Source of the DNA: a virus
Strand: one strand, 5' to 3'
IMG/VR virus record: IMGVR_UViG_3300023192_001558
Coordinates: 1-64,000 of that record
DNA length: 64,000 nucleotides
In this document: one piece after another, positions 42,995 to 50,481 of the stretch
Layout of the letters: each line of letters opens with the position of its first letter
How positions within the stretch are numbered: the stretch's first letter is position 1
Notes under the pieces: model-generated
What the model saw: only the letters and a program-made list of their open reading frames with translations
The model's database searches: none
Told to the model about the DNA's origin: nothing
Position numbers and translations under genes: made by a program

Positions 42995-43639
42995 ATGTCA
43001 GGTAAACTTATTGTTGTAGAAGGAATAGAAGGTGCGGGTAAGACAACGGTAGTGGAAAGACTGGTGAGTTGGCTTCGTGAAGTACATGGTGTAGAAGTTA
43101 ATGACTATCGTGAACCTGGCGATACTGTCATCGGTGAAGCTGTTCGTACGCTGATTAAACACCCGGATAGTAATATCTCAGTACAGACTCAATCTGAGTT
43201 ACTGTGGCTATCACGCCGTTGTCTATTAGAAGAGATAATTAAACCATTACTGGCTAAGGGTACGTGGGTTGTTTTAGACCGTTACTGGTTATCTACTATT
43301 GTATACCAGCACGACTATTATAACACACGTCCGCTCAATGAGTTGATTGCTGAAATACTTGATGAGTATGCTATTCCTGATTTTCTTATCTATTTAAATG
43401 TAGATCCTCATGTGGCGAAGAATCGCTGCATGCATGGTGAAGGCAGGGGCCAAGTAGCCGATAAAAATGACGACCAGCCTATTGAGGTATTTAAACAATG
43501 GGCGGGACGTTACAACGCTACTGTGGCAACGTATAATAGCTTAAAACCAGTGAGCGCCTATACGCTAACCATCGATGCGAATCAGTCACCTAAAGATGTT
43601 TGCGATGATGTTATCTTTAGTGTAAACGAATTGATCTAG
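42995..43639 (+). CDS. tmk: thymidylate kinase
   Basis: This 214-residue P-loop kinase phosphorylates dTMP to dTDP. EGIEGAGKTT (9-18) is the P-loop. YREPGDT (38-44) is the dTMP-binding region. VVLDRYWLSTIVYQ (about 91-104) is the DR.x.S.xAYQ motif. The GEGRG area is a short LID. It starts one base after dUTPase (TAATATG) and is followed by a GTG-start gene. Confidence 0.92.
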   Translation: MSGKLIVVEGIEGAGKTTVVERLVSWLREVHGVEVNDYREPGDTVIGEAVRTLIKHPDSNISVQTQSELLWLSRRCLLEEIIKPLLAKGTWVVLDRYWLSTIVYQHDYYNTRPLNELIAEILDEYAIPDFLIYLNVDPHVAKNRCMHGEGRGQVADKNDDQPIEVFKQWAGRYNATVATYNSLKPVSAYTLTIDANQSPKDVCDDVIFSVNELI

Positions 43640-43640
43640 C

Positions 43641-43970
43641 GTGGCTATCTTTCAATGTACCCGGTGTGGTGTGGCGGAAAACTCCGCACTGGGTATTTAC
43701 AATCGCCGCCATAGAAACTCACGGTTCTTTAGCAACGTTGAAGACGGCGAGGCGTTGTGCTGTATGTGTGCACCTTCAATGTATAAAAACGGCAACCCTA
43801 CTAAGTATACGGGTCAGTGGCATGGTTGTTTTGAGCGTCATTATCTACCTAAAGGCTCTTGCTTTACTAATAGGAATGGTAACTTAGAACACACTGAGAC
43901 AGGACTTATAGGGACGGCGCTTTATAAAGCGCTAGGTAAGTCGACTCCTTACTCGTCTGAAACCGACTAA
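43641..43970 (+). CDS. small Cys-rich (zinc-ribbon) protein
   Basis: This 109-residue protein starts with GTG at 43641, one base after the kinase stop. CTRCG at the N-terminus and CCMC near residue 34 form a zinc knuckle pair. The rest is Gly/Asn-rich with no motif. Last gene of the nucleotide operon. Confidence 0.65.
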   Translation: MAIFQCTRCGVAENSALGIYNRRHRNSRFFSNVEDGEALCCMCAPSMYKNGNPTKYTGQWHGCFERHYLPKGSCFTNRNGNLEHTETGLIGTALYKALGKSTPYSSETD

Positions 43971-43972
43971 GT

Positions 43973-43990
43973 TATACCTCTACATTACTA
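43973..43990 (+). promoter_or_regulatory. candidate phage early promoter motif
   Basis: ATACCTCTACATTACTA follows the stop codon of the preceding gene and lies 55 bases before the next start. It matches the motifs at 9817, 16550, 27665 and 49213. Confidence 0.45.
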
Positions 43991-44045
43991 CTATGCAGTA
44001 CAGACTGTACAACAAGCCCTTTAATAGTATATAAATGGAATCGGT

Positions 44046-44381
44046 ATGGAAATAACATTTAAAATATCAGCAATCAGCAAAGGTCAGGTAGTCGTTGCTA
44101 ACGAGCACCGCTTATGTGTTAACGATATTCATGAGAATAAAGATTGGATTTCTAAAATTGCCAATCTGACAATTCTGGTAATGCAGAAGAATATTGAATC
44201 TTCACTACCTGAAGCCCAGATCCGAAAAGATCTTAACGACTTACGGGATTCGATTAAAGATAACATCGAAGAGCAGCGTTATTTCTGCGAAGAAAACAAC
44301 ACCATGTTGAATCATATCAAACAACAGTATACTGCTGGGTTCACCAGCGCTGTAGTTGAGCTATGGTTTAAAGAAAACTGA
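44046..44381 (+). CDS. hypothetical protein
   Basis: This 111-residue soluble helical protein has two cysteines and no recognised domain. The ribosome site is weak (GGAATCGG). It has its own promoter-like motif upstream and a hairpin downstream. Confidence 0.55.
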   Translation: MEITFKISAISKGQVVVANEHRLCVNDIHENKDWISKIANLTILVMQKNIESSLPEAQIRKDLNDLRDSIKDNIEEQRYFCEENNTMLNHIKQQYTAGFTSAVVELWFKEN

Positions 44382-44403
44382 TTAAATAATAGACTGTTTA
44401 TAG

Positions 44404-44431
44404 GAGGGGTCAGAAGACTCTTCTTATGAAC
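44404..44431 (+). terminator. stem-loop with variant motif TTATGAAC
   Basis: GAGGGGTC (44404-44411) pairs, with wobbles, to GACTCTTC (44416-44423). TTATGAAC follows. A weaker example of the motif family. Confidence 0.55.
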
Positions 44432-44480
44432 AGTGTTATGCTGTATTTATTTTTTTAACACATTAGGTGAGGATAGAGGG

Positions 44481-44861
44481 ATGTCTAATATAGATATTGA
44501 TAAGTTTAATGCGGTGCAGGATAGCTTGTCTAAAGAAGATGCTAAGGGTGGTAAAACCCGTCCACGCATTACATGGTTGATGGCTATATTGTTTACTGCC
44601 TTCTACATCACCTATATGGTATCTATGGTCATGGGTGTAGTAAAGGGGCAGATTGAATTACCTGGATGGGAAGCTATTACCGCGCTTTTAGGTTTACCGG
44701 CTTTTGTATTACGTAGTTACTTTAACAACCGTACGCAAGATAAGAAGACCCGCGCTGCTGCTGGGCTGGGAATAAACCCTAATACACCCTCTACATTAGA
44801 TAAGGTAATTGGAGCACTTGCCGCTAAATATCTAAAGGTAGATATTGATAAATCCACATAA
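44481..44861 (+). CDS. putative holin (small two-helix membrane protein)
   Basis: This 126-residue protein has two hydrophobic segments (about 31-53 and 63-80) separated by a short PGWE turn, a polar N-terminus and a charged C-terminus with RTQDKKT. This recalls three-helix gene-transfer-type holins with a Lxx.F/W...NRTxDK end, but the match is by memory. The start at 44481 has GAGG upstream. It is the first gene of a five-gene membrane cassette that includes the spanin pair, which supports a lysis role. Confidence 0.55.
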   Translation: MSNIDIDKFNAVQDSLSKEDAKGGKTRPRITWLMAILFTAFYITYMVSMVMGVVKGQIELPGWEAITALLGLPAFVLRSYFNNRTQDKKTRAAAGLGINPNTPSTLDKVIGALAAKYLKVDIDKST

Positions 44862-44872
44862 AGGAAAAGACT

Positions 44873-45307
44873 ATGTTACTTGGATATAAAATAGCCGGTT
44901 TTAGTATTGTTGCTCTTTTAGGTGTAATTGGATTTATTAGCTACAAACATGTTGTTTTAGAAAGAGACTACGCGTTACAAAGTGCAACGATTGTAGAGTT
45001 AGAACAACATAACGCCACTTTAACCAGTGTCAATGAACGACAATTAGAAACAATAGACCAACTCACTACGCTTACCCAAAGACAGGCTGATTTGTTGGTA
45101 GAATATGGAGAACAAAACAATGATGCCTTCGCTCGCGCCAACCGTCTGGAAAACACTCTCAACACTCTCAGACAAACCGAAGCCGTTAAAGCTTTGGAAG
45201 AACCTTATGCGCGGGGTAACGCTGCTTCTATGCGTGTTGGTGAGCTCCTGCGCACTATCGCCGGAACCTCAGGTCGTGAAGGTGAAAACCATCCCGATAC
45301 TCCCTAA
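44873..45307 (+). CDS. i-spanin (Rz-like)
   Basis: This 144-residue protein has one N-terminal membrane segment (about 7-24) and a long periplasmic coiled coil (about 30-110: VELEQHNATLTSVNERQLETIDQL... with heptads). That is the layout of an inner-membrane spanin, which with the outer-membrane lipoprotein fuses both membranes at lysis. The last 101 bases overlap the next gene in another frame, exactly as in Rz/Rz1 pairs. AAGGAAAAG precedes the start. Confidence 0.75.
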   Translation: MLLGYKIAGFSIVALLGVIGFISYKHVVLERDYALQSATIVELEQHNATLTSVNERQLETIDQLTTLTQRQADLLVEYGEQNNDAFARANRLENTLNTLRQTEAVKALEEPYARGNAASMRVGELLRTIAGTSGREGENHPDTP

Positions 45308-45677
45308 GACTACCCTACCTGCAGCTGTACCTCGACCTGACATCACTATGCCTGAAGTCATTACATTAACTGCTCAAGATGCAATGTTCTACAAGTATGT
45401 CTGCGATGAGTTTAAAGATGCGGGTCAGGAGGATGCGTATACCGTAGAGGAAGTCTATGAGCGCTATCCCGGTATGACTAGAGAAAGTGCGTGTAACTGG
45501 GCTATCTATGGTTATACCGTTCAAGGATGGTTCATGTTAGAAAGTCAACTGATACAATTAGGTTTGTACAGTGAGCAGTTGCGAAACAGAATCACTTATC
45601 TTGAAAATGTGATTAAAGAACTAGAACGTTCTGCTGATATGCAACAAAAAGCGGTAATGGAGTTAAATGATGAGTAA
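45207..45677 (+). CDS. o-spanin (Rz1-like lipoprotein), extended C-terminus
   Basis: This 156-residue protein begins with a lipoprotein signal MRGVTLLLCVLVSSC, with lipobox VSSC and C15 as the lipidated residue. A Pro-rich segment (LPKTTLPAAVPRP) follows, as in Rz1. It is much longer than usual Rz1 (about 60-100 residues): residues ~55-156 are a helical domain with a coiled-coil end. GGAAG 7 bases upstream supports the ATG at 45207. It overlaps the i-spanin by 101 bases. Confidence 0.75.
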   Translation: MRGVTLLLCVLVSSCALSPEPQVVKVKTIPILPKTTLPAAVPRPDITMPEVITLTAQDAMFYKYVCDEFKDAGQEDAYTVEEVYERYPGMTRESACNWAIYGYTVQGWFMLESQLIQLGLYSEQLRNRITYLENVIKELERSADMQQKAVMELNDE

Positions 45678-45942
45678 CGAGATTCAACCTGAGAGGAGGC
45701 GCTTAGATAACAGGATACACGAGATAGCCTATTTGCTAATGAAACTACGCATAGCGCAAGTTGCGTGTCTAGTGTTCATCTGTTACCTTACTTTTGATTT
45801 CCATACATTTTATATGGCTAACTTCGATAACTTTGAACAATGGCAGATGGTGTCAGTGGTAGCTTATATGGGTGGTTTCTTAGGTGCCCTTAAGCTGATG
45901 TTTGAAAATATTAAATTAAAGGTCTCCAAGGATGATATATGA
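45667..45942 (+). CDS. two-helix membrane protein (possible holin-type)
   Basis: This 91-residue protein has a basic N-terminus, a membrane segment at about 30-50 and another at about 62-79, and a Lys-rich end. Two adjacent ATGs (45667, 45670) compete. It overlaps the o-spanin by 11 bases and the next gene by 4. It may be a second holin or an antiholin. Confidence 0.5.
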   Translation: MMSNEIQPERRRLDNRIHEIAYLLMKLRIAQVACLVFICYLTFDFHTFYMANFDNFEQWQMVSVVAYMGGFLGALKLMFENIKLKVSKDDI

Positions 45943-46328
45943 CTTTTCAACACCTTACCTTTATTAGCATTGGTTTAATTGTTATCTTAAACGCGTATAC
46001 AGTGTTAGATGGCGAGTATCTATTTAGAGTCAGTCGCTGCAAGCGCTGTCGTTCTTTAGATGCTAGGATCATTACGTGGTATGATCGTTTAGCTATGCTA
46101 TTAAAGGATTCCAGCACGGCAATAGGTGTCGGGTTATTTTATTTAGCTAGTGGTGTCTTTACGATATGGATGTATGGCTACATCCTAATACTACTTGCTA
46201 TCAGTGTCGTTAGGGCTTGTGATAGTGAACTTGCTGCTGAGATAAGTATGCATGTCGTATTCAGGCTCTTGGTTAGTCCTTACGCGGCCGTATGGCTTCT
46301 ACCTTTGCTAGTGTATTTAGATCATTAA
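45939..46328 (+). CDS. membrane protein of unknown function
   Basis: This 129-residue protein has about three or four hydrophobic stretches (roughly 5-22, 62-92 and 103-126) and a CKRC pair near residue 34. Its start is coupled to the previous stop (ATGA). Last gene of the lysis cassette before a terminator. Confidence 0.6.
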   Translation: MTFQHLTFISIGLIVILNAYTVLDGEYLFRVSRCKRCRSLDARIITWYDRLAMLLKDSSTAIGVGLFYLASGVFTIWMYGYILILLAISVVRACDSELAAEISMHVVFRLLVSPYAAVWLLPLLVYLDH

Positions 46329-46334
46329 ACTATA

Positions 46335-46367
46335 AAGAGGATGCGTAATAGCATCCTCTTATGCCGT
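46335..46367 (+). terminator. terminator with TTATGCCGT motif
   Basis: AAGAGGATGC (46335-46344) pairs with GCATCCTCTT (46351-46360). TTATGCCGT begins at 46359 inside the stem end. Confidence 0.85.
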
Positions 46368-46382
46368 CGCAGCTACTTTTAG

Positions 46383-46393
46383 ACCTACATCAT
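46383..46393 (+). promoter_or_regulatory. candidate promoter motif, variant
   Basis: ACCTACATCAT is an inexact form of the ACCTACATTAC word. It lies 15 bases after a TTATGCCGT terminator and 36 bases before the next start, the same arrangement as at 27632-27678. Confidence 0.3.
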
Positions 46394-46429
46394 TTAAAAG
46401 AGATTAACCTATTACTAAAGGAAACTATC

Positions 46430-46546
46430 ATGGACTTCTCATTATTAGATTTCATTTTCTACATTGCCTTTATGTCTATTCTGGTCGCGCTTCTGTATCG
46501 CGATGCTATTATCCCTACAGTCATGAACTGGTTTAAACGAAAGTAG
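46430..46546 (+). CDS. single-span small membrane protein
   Basis: This 38-residue protein is essentially one membrane helix (about 5-23) followed by a basic end (NWFKRK). AAAGGAAAC precedes the ATG at 46430; the longer upstream frame passes through the terminator and is unlikely. A small inner-membrane peptide such as a lysis or superinfection factor is possible. Confidence 0.6.
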   Translation: MDFSLLDFIFYIAFMSILVALLYRDAIIPTVMNWFKRK

Positions 46547-46565
46547 GTATCGTCTAGATACCTAC
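46543..46565 (+). terminator. stem-loop after the small membrane protein
   Basis: GTAGGTATC (46543-46551) pairs with GATACCTAC (46557-46565) around GTCTA. No T-run or TTATGCCGT follows. Confidence 0.6.
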
Positions 46566-46610
46566 CCCGCCCTTTTATAAGAAACATTACATTATTAAAT
46601 AAGGACAGTT

Positions 46611-47567
46611 ATGTTTATAATTGTTATTAAGCAAGAGTTTAGAAATCAGATTCAAACGCGTTACATCACAACAGATCAGCTAAAGACCACCGCTAATAAA
46701 AAGCACCCTTCTATGGTGCAGCTTGAGATAGATGGTAACAATGTTAATATCTTAGATCTTGACGGTGATGTGAACATTAGCATCTACACGGCTACCGGGA
46801 TGAAGTTAAATGAAATAACCTACACGGATAATACTTCATCTGGACTACCAGAATCAATCCACTTCTCACCGGATGATCCTTATCTAGATAAACCATTTGA
46901 AGGTAAAGACCAACCCTTCCCTGAACCGCTTAAATACATAGAGACACTTCAAGAGACATTAAACTCATGTCTGTTAAGTCGTTGGGATGAACCCCATGCA
47001 TTCTTTAGGGGGTCTTATTCCCTAGATGTACCTATGTTGCGTAAAATAGTTGCTTCAGTATTTATCGAAGGTGTGGATAGAACCAGTCAGCATTTAACTA
47101 CAGCGAAGTGTCTATTAGCTAACGTGACGAAACTGATTGAGCTACTGCAAGATATAAAAGAAGGAAGGCGAGAAAGTCACTTAATATTAAACGATGGATA
47201 CTGGATCAACCCCGCCATACATGCTAGGGTTAAATTCCCACCGTGGTTAACTCACAATCTTGGTACGCTTATTAAGTTAGAGCAGGATAAATTATCGGCA
47301 ATTACTTCTGATAAGTTAAACGGCATTAGTGTATATACGGCTGATATAGAGTTTATCAAACGTGCATCTTTATCTGATAGAGATCGCATCTTCTATGGCG
47401 GTATGTGGTTTATTGACAAAACTAGCAATTTTAATGATAACACGTTTAAGTCAATAGTAGACGATCATCAAAAAGCAGTAATGGCTGATAATGATAAAAT
47501 TCTAACACAGTTAATTGAGTTAGATGAGATTAAAACTAATTTGAAATCTTACATCAACAACAATTAA
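46611..47567 (+). CDS. hypothetical protein
   Basis: This 318-residue protein has no recognised domain. Its N-terminal ~60 residues are beta-like (VQLEIDGNNVNILDLDGDVNI). The rest is helical and charged. AAGGACAG precedes the start. It is the last plus-strand gene before the minus-strand fibre region. Confidence 0.6.
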   Translation: MFIIVIKQEFRNQIQTRYITTDQLKTTANKKHPSMVQLEIDGNNVNILDLDGDVNISIYTATGMKLNEITYTDNTSSGLPESIHFSPDDPYLDKPFEGKDQPFPEPLKYIETLQETLNSCLLSRWDEPHAFFRGSYSLDVPMLRKIVASVFIEGVDRTSQHLTTAKCLLANVTKLIELLQDIKEGRRESHLILNDGYWINPAIHARVKFPPWLTHNLGTLIKLEQDKLSAITSDKLNGISVYTADIEFIKRASLSDRDRIFYGGMWFIDKTSNFNDNTFKSIVDDHQKAVMADNDKILTQLIELDEIKTNLKSYINNN

Positions 47568-47598
47568 CGGCATAGGTGAGAGGGTTATCCCTCTCACC
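47567..47598. terminator. convergent terminator, motif on the minus-strand side
   Basis: GGTGAGAGGG (47575-47584) pairs with CCCTCTCACC (47589-47598) around TTAT. ACGGCATA (47567-47574) is the motif read on the minus strand and follows the stem for the hydrolase gene. The plus side has only CTCTTTAC. Confidence 0.8.
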
Positions 47599-47601
47599 TC
47601 T

Positions 47602-48456
47602 TTACTCTTCTTTTTTGCTTTGAATATGCGAATAGAGACGAGAACGCCCACTGCAATAATTACCTTGATTTATCCCCGTCAGATAATGACGATTCAACAG
47701 ATGACCTCCTAGGTCCCTCACATACTGCTCTCCACAGATACGTGCTTGATAATGCTTAGCACCTATACGGTACACGTAATCCTTTTCATTACCAAAATGC
47801 TCTACCATGGGAACCTGAGGAAACTCATCGTGCGCCCCGGCAATAGTAAAGAATTCTACATTGTTTAATTCAAATCCGTAGCTCTGTAGTATCTTAGCCA
47901 CATTAGATAAGATGATAGCACCCTGAGAGTGTCCTATTATTCTAATAGGCTTACCTGATAATACGGGATAGAATAAATGCTGAGCCATAACCCGTGCGAT
48001 GGGCGTCAGGCTGTCTGTAGCCCTCCCTATAACGCTTTCTACCAAATCACGATACATTCCCTTGCTCGGGTTGTAAAGGCCCATTACAGGGCGATTGAGG
48101 AGCTTAGATAGTCCATGGAGATTTACATCGAAAACTTCTTGATTCGTCATGATACCGTTAATGAAATACCAGTGCTCATCATGTTTATTAAAATCCACGA
48201 TAGGCATGACCTCGCCTTTATAGACAGGCATAGCAAAGAAGCGATCTAAGATCTTTGTTCTACTGTCCCCGGTAACTACAATAGCCAAAGCTAACTTAAC
48301 CTTACTACGGCGTTCTACCTCTTTAGTGATAGCAGTACCTTCACTGCCGAATTCTGGCACAGGATGACCTACTGGTGAGTTGATATACTTGAGATAGGGT
48401 AACTCACTAATAAGCAAGATAGTCTCTTTAATAATGTTTGCAATTAACTTAAACAC
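47602..48456 (-). CDS. alpha/beta hydrolase (lipase/esterase type)
   Basis: This protein of about 284 residues contains IIGHSQGAIILSN (173-185 by the chosen start) with the nucleophile Ser177 in GHSQG. Upstream is WYFINGIMTNQEVF, typical of the first strand of lipase-like hydrolases. HDEFP and the C-terminal GHLLNRHY give candidate Asp/His of the triad. I chose the GTG at 48456 because AAAAGGA lies 8 bases before it; the ATG at 48492 has no such site. No signal peptide. Substrate unknown: a lipid or ester in the cell envelope, or a polysaccharide acetyl group, would suit its place next to fibre genes. Confidence 0.75.
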   Translation of the reverse strand: MFKLIANIIKETILLISELPYLKYINSPVGHPVPEFGSEGTAITKEVERRSKVKLALAIVVTGDSRTKILDRFFAMPVYKGEVMPIVDFNKHDEHWYFINGIMTNQEVFDVNLHGLSKLLNRPVMGLYNPSKGMYRDLVESVIGRATDSLTPIARVMAQHLFYPVLSGKPIRIIGHSQGAIILSNVAKILQSYGFELNNVEFFTIAGAHDEFPQVPMVEHFGNEKDYVYRIGAKHYQARICGEQYVRDLGGHLLNRHYLTGINQGNYCSGRSRLYSHIQSKKEE

Positions 48457-48510
48457 AATAGCGTCCTTTTGATAACAAATACAACAATACATACGATTGT
48501 TTACACCGTG

Positions 48511-48546
48511 ACGGCATAAATGGGACCCTATAAAAGAGCCCCATTT
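48511..48546 (-). terminator. terminator with TTATGCCGT motif (minus strand)
   Basis: On the minus strand AAATGGG and CCCATTT (48540-48546 with 48518-48524) form a weak stem. TTATGCCGT (48519-48511) follows it. It ends the fibre gene at 48558. Confidence 0.65.
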
Positions 48547-48557
48547 TAATAAAGTGA

Positions 48558-49088
48558 TTACTGTTCAATGTTTGTCAAATAGACTTTGTTATTCTCAACA
48601 TCAACGAGTAACTCAAATTGACCTTTCCCTGTTAAGCTTACCGACGCATCCTCGGTCGTTGCATCTAGATGGAAAACTGTTCCACCGTCAGATGATACAA
48701 CATTGACTTCACCAGCCGTGTCCCACACATTGTCAATTTTAACGATCGCGTTTTGTGCGATGTCTTCCATATCTAACGTGATCGTTCCCGTACCTGATCC
48801 AATTCTTTTAACAACATGGTAGACTGCAAAACCAGATAGGGTGACGTCGCCGTCTGTGTTAACGACGTTAAATGTACCGTGGGGGTCGATCGCACTAAAG
48901 TGAGCTTCTAGGATTCCATCGTAAGACGAACCGATGGTGAACATGTTTCCTTCATCGTCTTTCGAGTAAAGGATCTGATCTTTAACGTTAATGGCAATAC
49001 CTGCCACATTAATTAATTCAGGTTCAGGTACTGCACCGGGGGTCGTACTGTAAGGAAAACCTATTGGCCCTAAGCGGAATGTTGCCAT
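48558..49088 (-). CDS. tail-fibre protein with shared N-terminal attachment module
   Basis: This 176-residue protein has an N-terminal ~80 residues that align with two others in this region (50482-51474 and 60961-61551): a Pro/Ala segment, IAINVKDQILYSKDDEGNMFTIGSSYDGILEAHFSAIDPHG. The C-terminal part is beta-rich with Gly/Asp repeats. AGGAG precedes the start. Likely a short tail fibre or adaptor. Confidence 0.65.
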   Translation of the reverse strand: MATFRLGPIGFPYSTTPGAVPEPELINVAGIAINVKDQILYSKDDEGNMFTIGSSYDGILEAHFSAIDPHGTFNVVNTDGDVTLSGFAVYHVVKRIGSGTGTITLDMEDIAQNAIVKIDNVWDTAGEVNVVSSDGGTVFHLDATTEDASVSLTGKGQFELLVDVENNKVYLTNIEQ

Positions 49089-49212
49089 TGCATACTCCTG
49101 GATGTAACATTTGTAGTAAGATTATTTAAATAAATTGCCTTACACCAGGTAAAGCTAATGGGGTGTTTACGAAACATAGTCACAAGATATAGCTCCTATG
49201 CCCTATAGAATT

Positions 49213-49231
49213 ACATACCTACATTACCTAA
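49213..49231 (+). promoter_or_regulatory. candidate promoter of the homing endonuclease
   Basis: ACATACCTACATTACCTAA lies 30 bases before the endonuclease start. It is the only occurrence in the minus-strand block and points the same way as the endonuclease. Confidence 0.45.
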
Positions 49232-49260
49232 ATAGTGTACGATATTAAAAGGTGGTAAAT

Positions 49261-50397
49261 GTGGGAAGAGGTATAGATTTAACGGGACGGGAGTTCGGTA
49301 AATTAACCGTAGTAGATCAGGCTCCTAATAAGGAAGGTCAGAGGGGTAATTGGTGGAATTGCTTATGTGATTGTGGTAATGCGAAAGTTGCTTCGGCTAA
49401 AAGTCTAAATGCAGGCGATACCCAAAGCTGCGGTTGTCTAAATAAGAACGATCTAATAGGTAAGGTCTATGGGAGGTTAACCGTCAAAGCAGAGGGGGTT
49501 GAAAAGAAAGGTGATAAACGCACATGGGTTTGTGAATGTAGTTGTGGATCAACTACTACTGTTACGACGAGTGATTTAGTAACCGGTCATACGCGCAGTT
49601 GTGGATGTTTACAGAAGGAGCGGGCGAAAGAAGCGAATAAGACGCACGGCTATTCACGTAGACGCCATCCCCTCTACGCACGTTGGCTAGGTATGAGAAA
49701 TCGATGCAATAATCCAAATGACGATTATTACGACAACTATGGAGGTAAAGGTGTAAAAGTCTGTAAGCGATGGGACTCATTTACTAACTTCTTAGAAGAT
49801 ATGGGCGAGTGTCCGGAAGGTCATACTCTGGACCGTCGCGACAACGATGGCGACTATACGCCTGAGAATTGTAGATGGGCAAGCTCATCCGAGCAGGCCA
49901 TGAATAAAAGCACGACGGCTATGGTTGAATACAATGGAGAACTTATAAAAAGGAGAGAGTTAGCCAAACGTTTTGGCATTGATCCGGATAGACTACGTCA
50001 ACGGCTAGAGATGGGATGGTCTGTTGAAAAAGCATTAACTGTCGAAATACCACCCCAGGTAAAATGGAGAGTGGTTGTTGGAATAAACATAGTAACAAGG
50101 ACAATATATTTTAGCAACAAGCTATCCAGGTTCGCTAAAGATCATAATCTTAATCTTAATATTCTTCGTAACAATGCCACCCGCAGGGGATTAGCAGAAG
50201 GAGAGTGGGCGGTTAAACGTATCGAGGATGATACACCTTGGAATGATTTCAGGGGATGTAGCGGGATACCAGAGGACGTTATCTTAAAGCAAGCTGATGA
50301 ACCGGATATTATCTTTTCTAACGCGAGAGAGGCTTACAGGTACCTTGAGCGGAGTTCTCTGTTAGATAAGGAGTATACATTAAAAGTATTTGAATAA
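49261..50397 (+). CDS. HNH homing endonuclease with N-terminal zinc-ribbon repeats
   Basis: This 378-residue protein starts with two SCGC-type repeats (GREFGKLTV...CDCG...SCGCL, about 7-62, and YGRLTV...CECSCG...SCGCL, about 72-120) seen in phage-encoded free-standing homing endonucleases. The HNH-like domain follows (about 135-210: HPLYARWLGMRNRCNN, YGGKGVKVCKRWDSFTNFLEDMG, HTLDRRDNDGDYTPENCRWA). The C-terminal third may carry DNA-binding repeats. I chose GTG 49261 because AAAGGTGG precedes it by 5 bases. It is on the opposite strand to all surrounding fibre genes, with its own promoter-like motif, as expected for a mobile gene. Confidence 0.85.
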   Translation: MGRGIDLTGREFGKLTVVDQAPNKEGQRGNWWNCLCDCGNAKVASAKSLNAGDTQSCGCLNKNDLIGKVYGRLTVKAEGVEKKGDKRTWVCECSCGSTTTVTTSDLVTGHTRSCGCLQKERAKEANKTHGYSRRRHPLYARWLGMRNRCNNPNDDYYDNYGGKGVKVCKRWDSFTNFLEDMGECPEGHTLDRRDNDGDYTPENCRWASSSEQAMNKSTTAMVEYNGELIKRRELAKRFGIDPDRLRQRLEMGWSVEKALTVEIPPQVKWRVVVGINIVTRTIYFSNKLSRFAKDHNLNLNILRNNATRRGLAEGEWAVKRIEDDTPWNDFRGCSGIPEDVILKQADEPDIIFSNAREAYRYLERSSLLDKEYTLKVFE

Positions 50398-50432
50398 CGG
50401 CATAAAACCATGGGGCTTTACAACCCCATGGT
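50397..50432. terminator. convergent terminator, motif on the minus-strand side
   Basis: ACCATGGGG (50407-50415) pairs with CCCCATGGT (50424-50432). ACGGCATAA (50397-50405) gives TTATGCCGT on the minus strand, downstream of the stem for the fibre gene at 50482-51474. The plus side has only a weak CATGCTGAC. Confidence 0.8.
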
Positions 50433-50481
50433 CATGCTGACTATGTTTCTTTTTTTGTTTCTAACCTAACTGATCAGAATC

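Noticed and set aside
48457-48492. N-terminal extension of the alpha/beta hydrolase (MYCCICYQKDA...)
   Set aside because: The upstream ATG has no ribosome site, while a GTG 36 bases later has AAAAGGA at the right distance.
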